The position numbers and the translations under genes are program-made. Shown here piece by piece: positions 63,957-64,000 of a DNA stretch of 64,000 nucleotides. The notes under the pieces were generated by a model, which was given only the letters and a program-made list of their open reading frames with translations, searched no databases and was not told the DNA's origin. The stretch is from Bradyrhizobium sp. AUGA SZCCT0176 (GTDB lineage: Bacteria; Pseudomonadota; Alphaproteobacteria; Rhizobiales; Xanthobacteraceae), in the NCBI RefSeq assembly GCF_018130145.1, contig NZ_JAFCMB010000008.1, forward strand, positions 62,001-126,000. The letters run 5' to 3'. Numbering within the stretch: position 1 is the first letter of the stretch; the number at the start of each line of letters is the position of its first letter.

Positions 63957-64000
63957 ATGTCCGTCGCGCTTGCAAGGTCGACCGCCAAAACCGCGGCCCA
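63957..64000 (+). CDS. Start of a gene cut off by the window edge
   Basis: ATG at 63957 preceded by GAGGAAG reads MSVALARSTAKTAA and runs off the end. Too short to identify. Confidence 0.4.
   Translation, partial: MSVALARSTAKTAA

Overview
The window reads as chromosome of a high-GC alphaproteobacterium, most likely Bradyrhizobium or a close relative. This is inferred from gene content and layout: an NDUFS4-type complex I accessory gene, Omp25-like porins, DUF2336, many small secreted or single-helix proteins, FixK-type sites, and dispersed repeats I associate with that family. No database search was possible, so family names rest on motif recognition and organism naming is inference.

Layout. 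1-12.7 kb is core/metabolic: a truncated acyl-CoA (methylcrotonyl-type) carboxylase beta gene divergent from a TetR regulator, an Lrp/AsnC regulator, the complex I subunit, OpgC, a NodU-type carbamoyltransferase, then a divergent catabolic/transport block (cyclase and fumarylacetoacetate-hydrolase-family enzymes facing an SsuABC-like importer with an embedded GntR regulator). 12.8-23.4 kb holds tRNA-Pro, DUF192, a double cold-shock protein, sirtuin, and an unusually dense set of very small proteins, several too short for routine gene calling, with duplicated small secreted genes, glyoxalase, GST and PilZ genes.

23.7-34.0 kb is a 10.3-kb integrative island in the 3' end of tRNA-Glu(TTC), bounded by a perfect 16-bp att repeat. 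Near each end it also carries a 25-bp duplicated repeat that looks like integrase arm sites. It encodes an integrase, an AlpA-like regulator, an HTH protein, a phage major-capsid-like protein without visible portal, terminase or protease, and the TcmP / three-Cys-motif (Gp37/Gp68, DUF5131) pair. That makes it a candidate phage satellite carrying a cargo system of unknown function. Beyond attR lie an integrase remnant and a double-glycine-leader peptide.

35.6-38.7 kb is a compact array of 22 tRNA genes on the minus strand with an embedded HNH endonuclease. Several are aberrant: three unrelated tRNAs (His, Ala, Phe) share a non-canonical GGCRGYA T-loop; one has a Lys (CTT) anticodon on a long-variable-arm body; the array Glu tRNA has A instead of U33. 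Ser and Cys tRNAs were not found. I regard this array as the most unusual structure here.

39-64 kb returns to core genes: amidohydrolase, porin, PrsW, HdeD, then DAHP synthase preceded by a leader peptide with a Tyr-Trp-Tyr-Phe-Ser-Phe run and a textbook 1:2 / 2:3 / 3:4 attenuator. Next come epmB-epmA (EF-P beta-lysylation) with efp divergent and 1.2 kb away, an M23 peptidase, a CMD/MarR divergent pair with palindromic operators, lytic transglycosylase, SDR, RecJ, dodecin, a divergent carbamoyltransferase paralogue, DUF2336 and HD-GYP proteins, and a second double-glycine peptide at the right edge.
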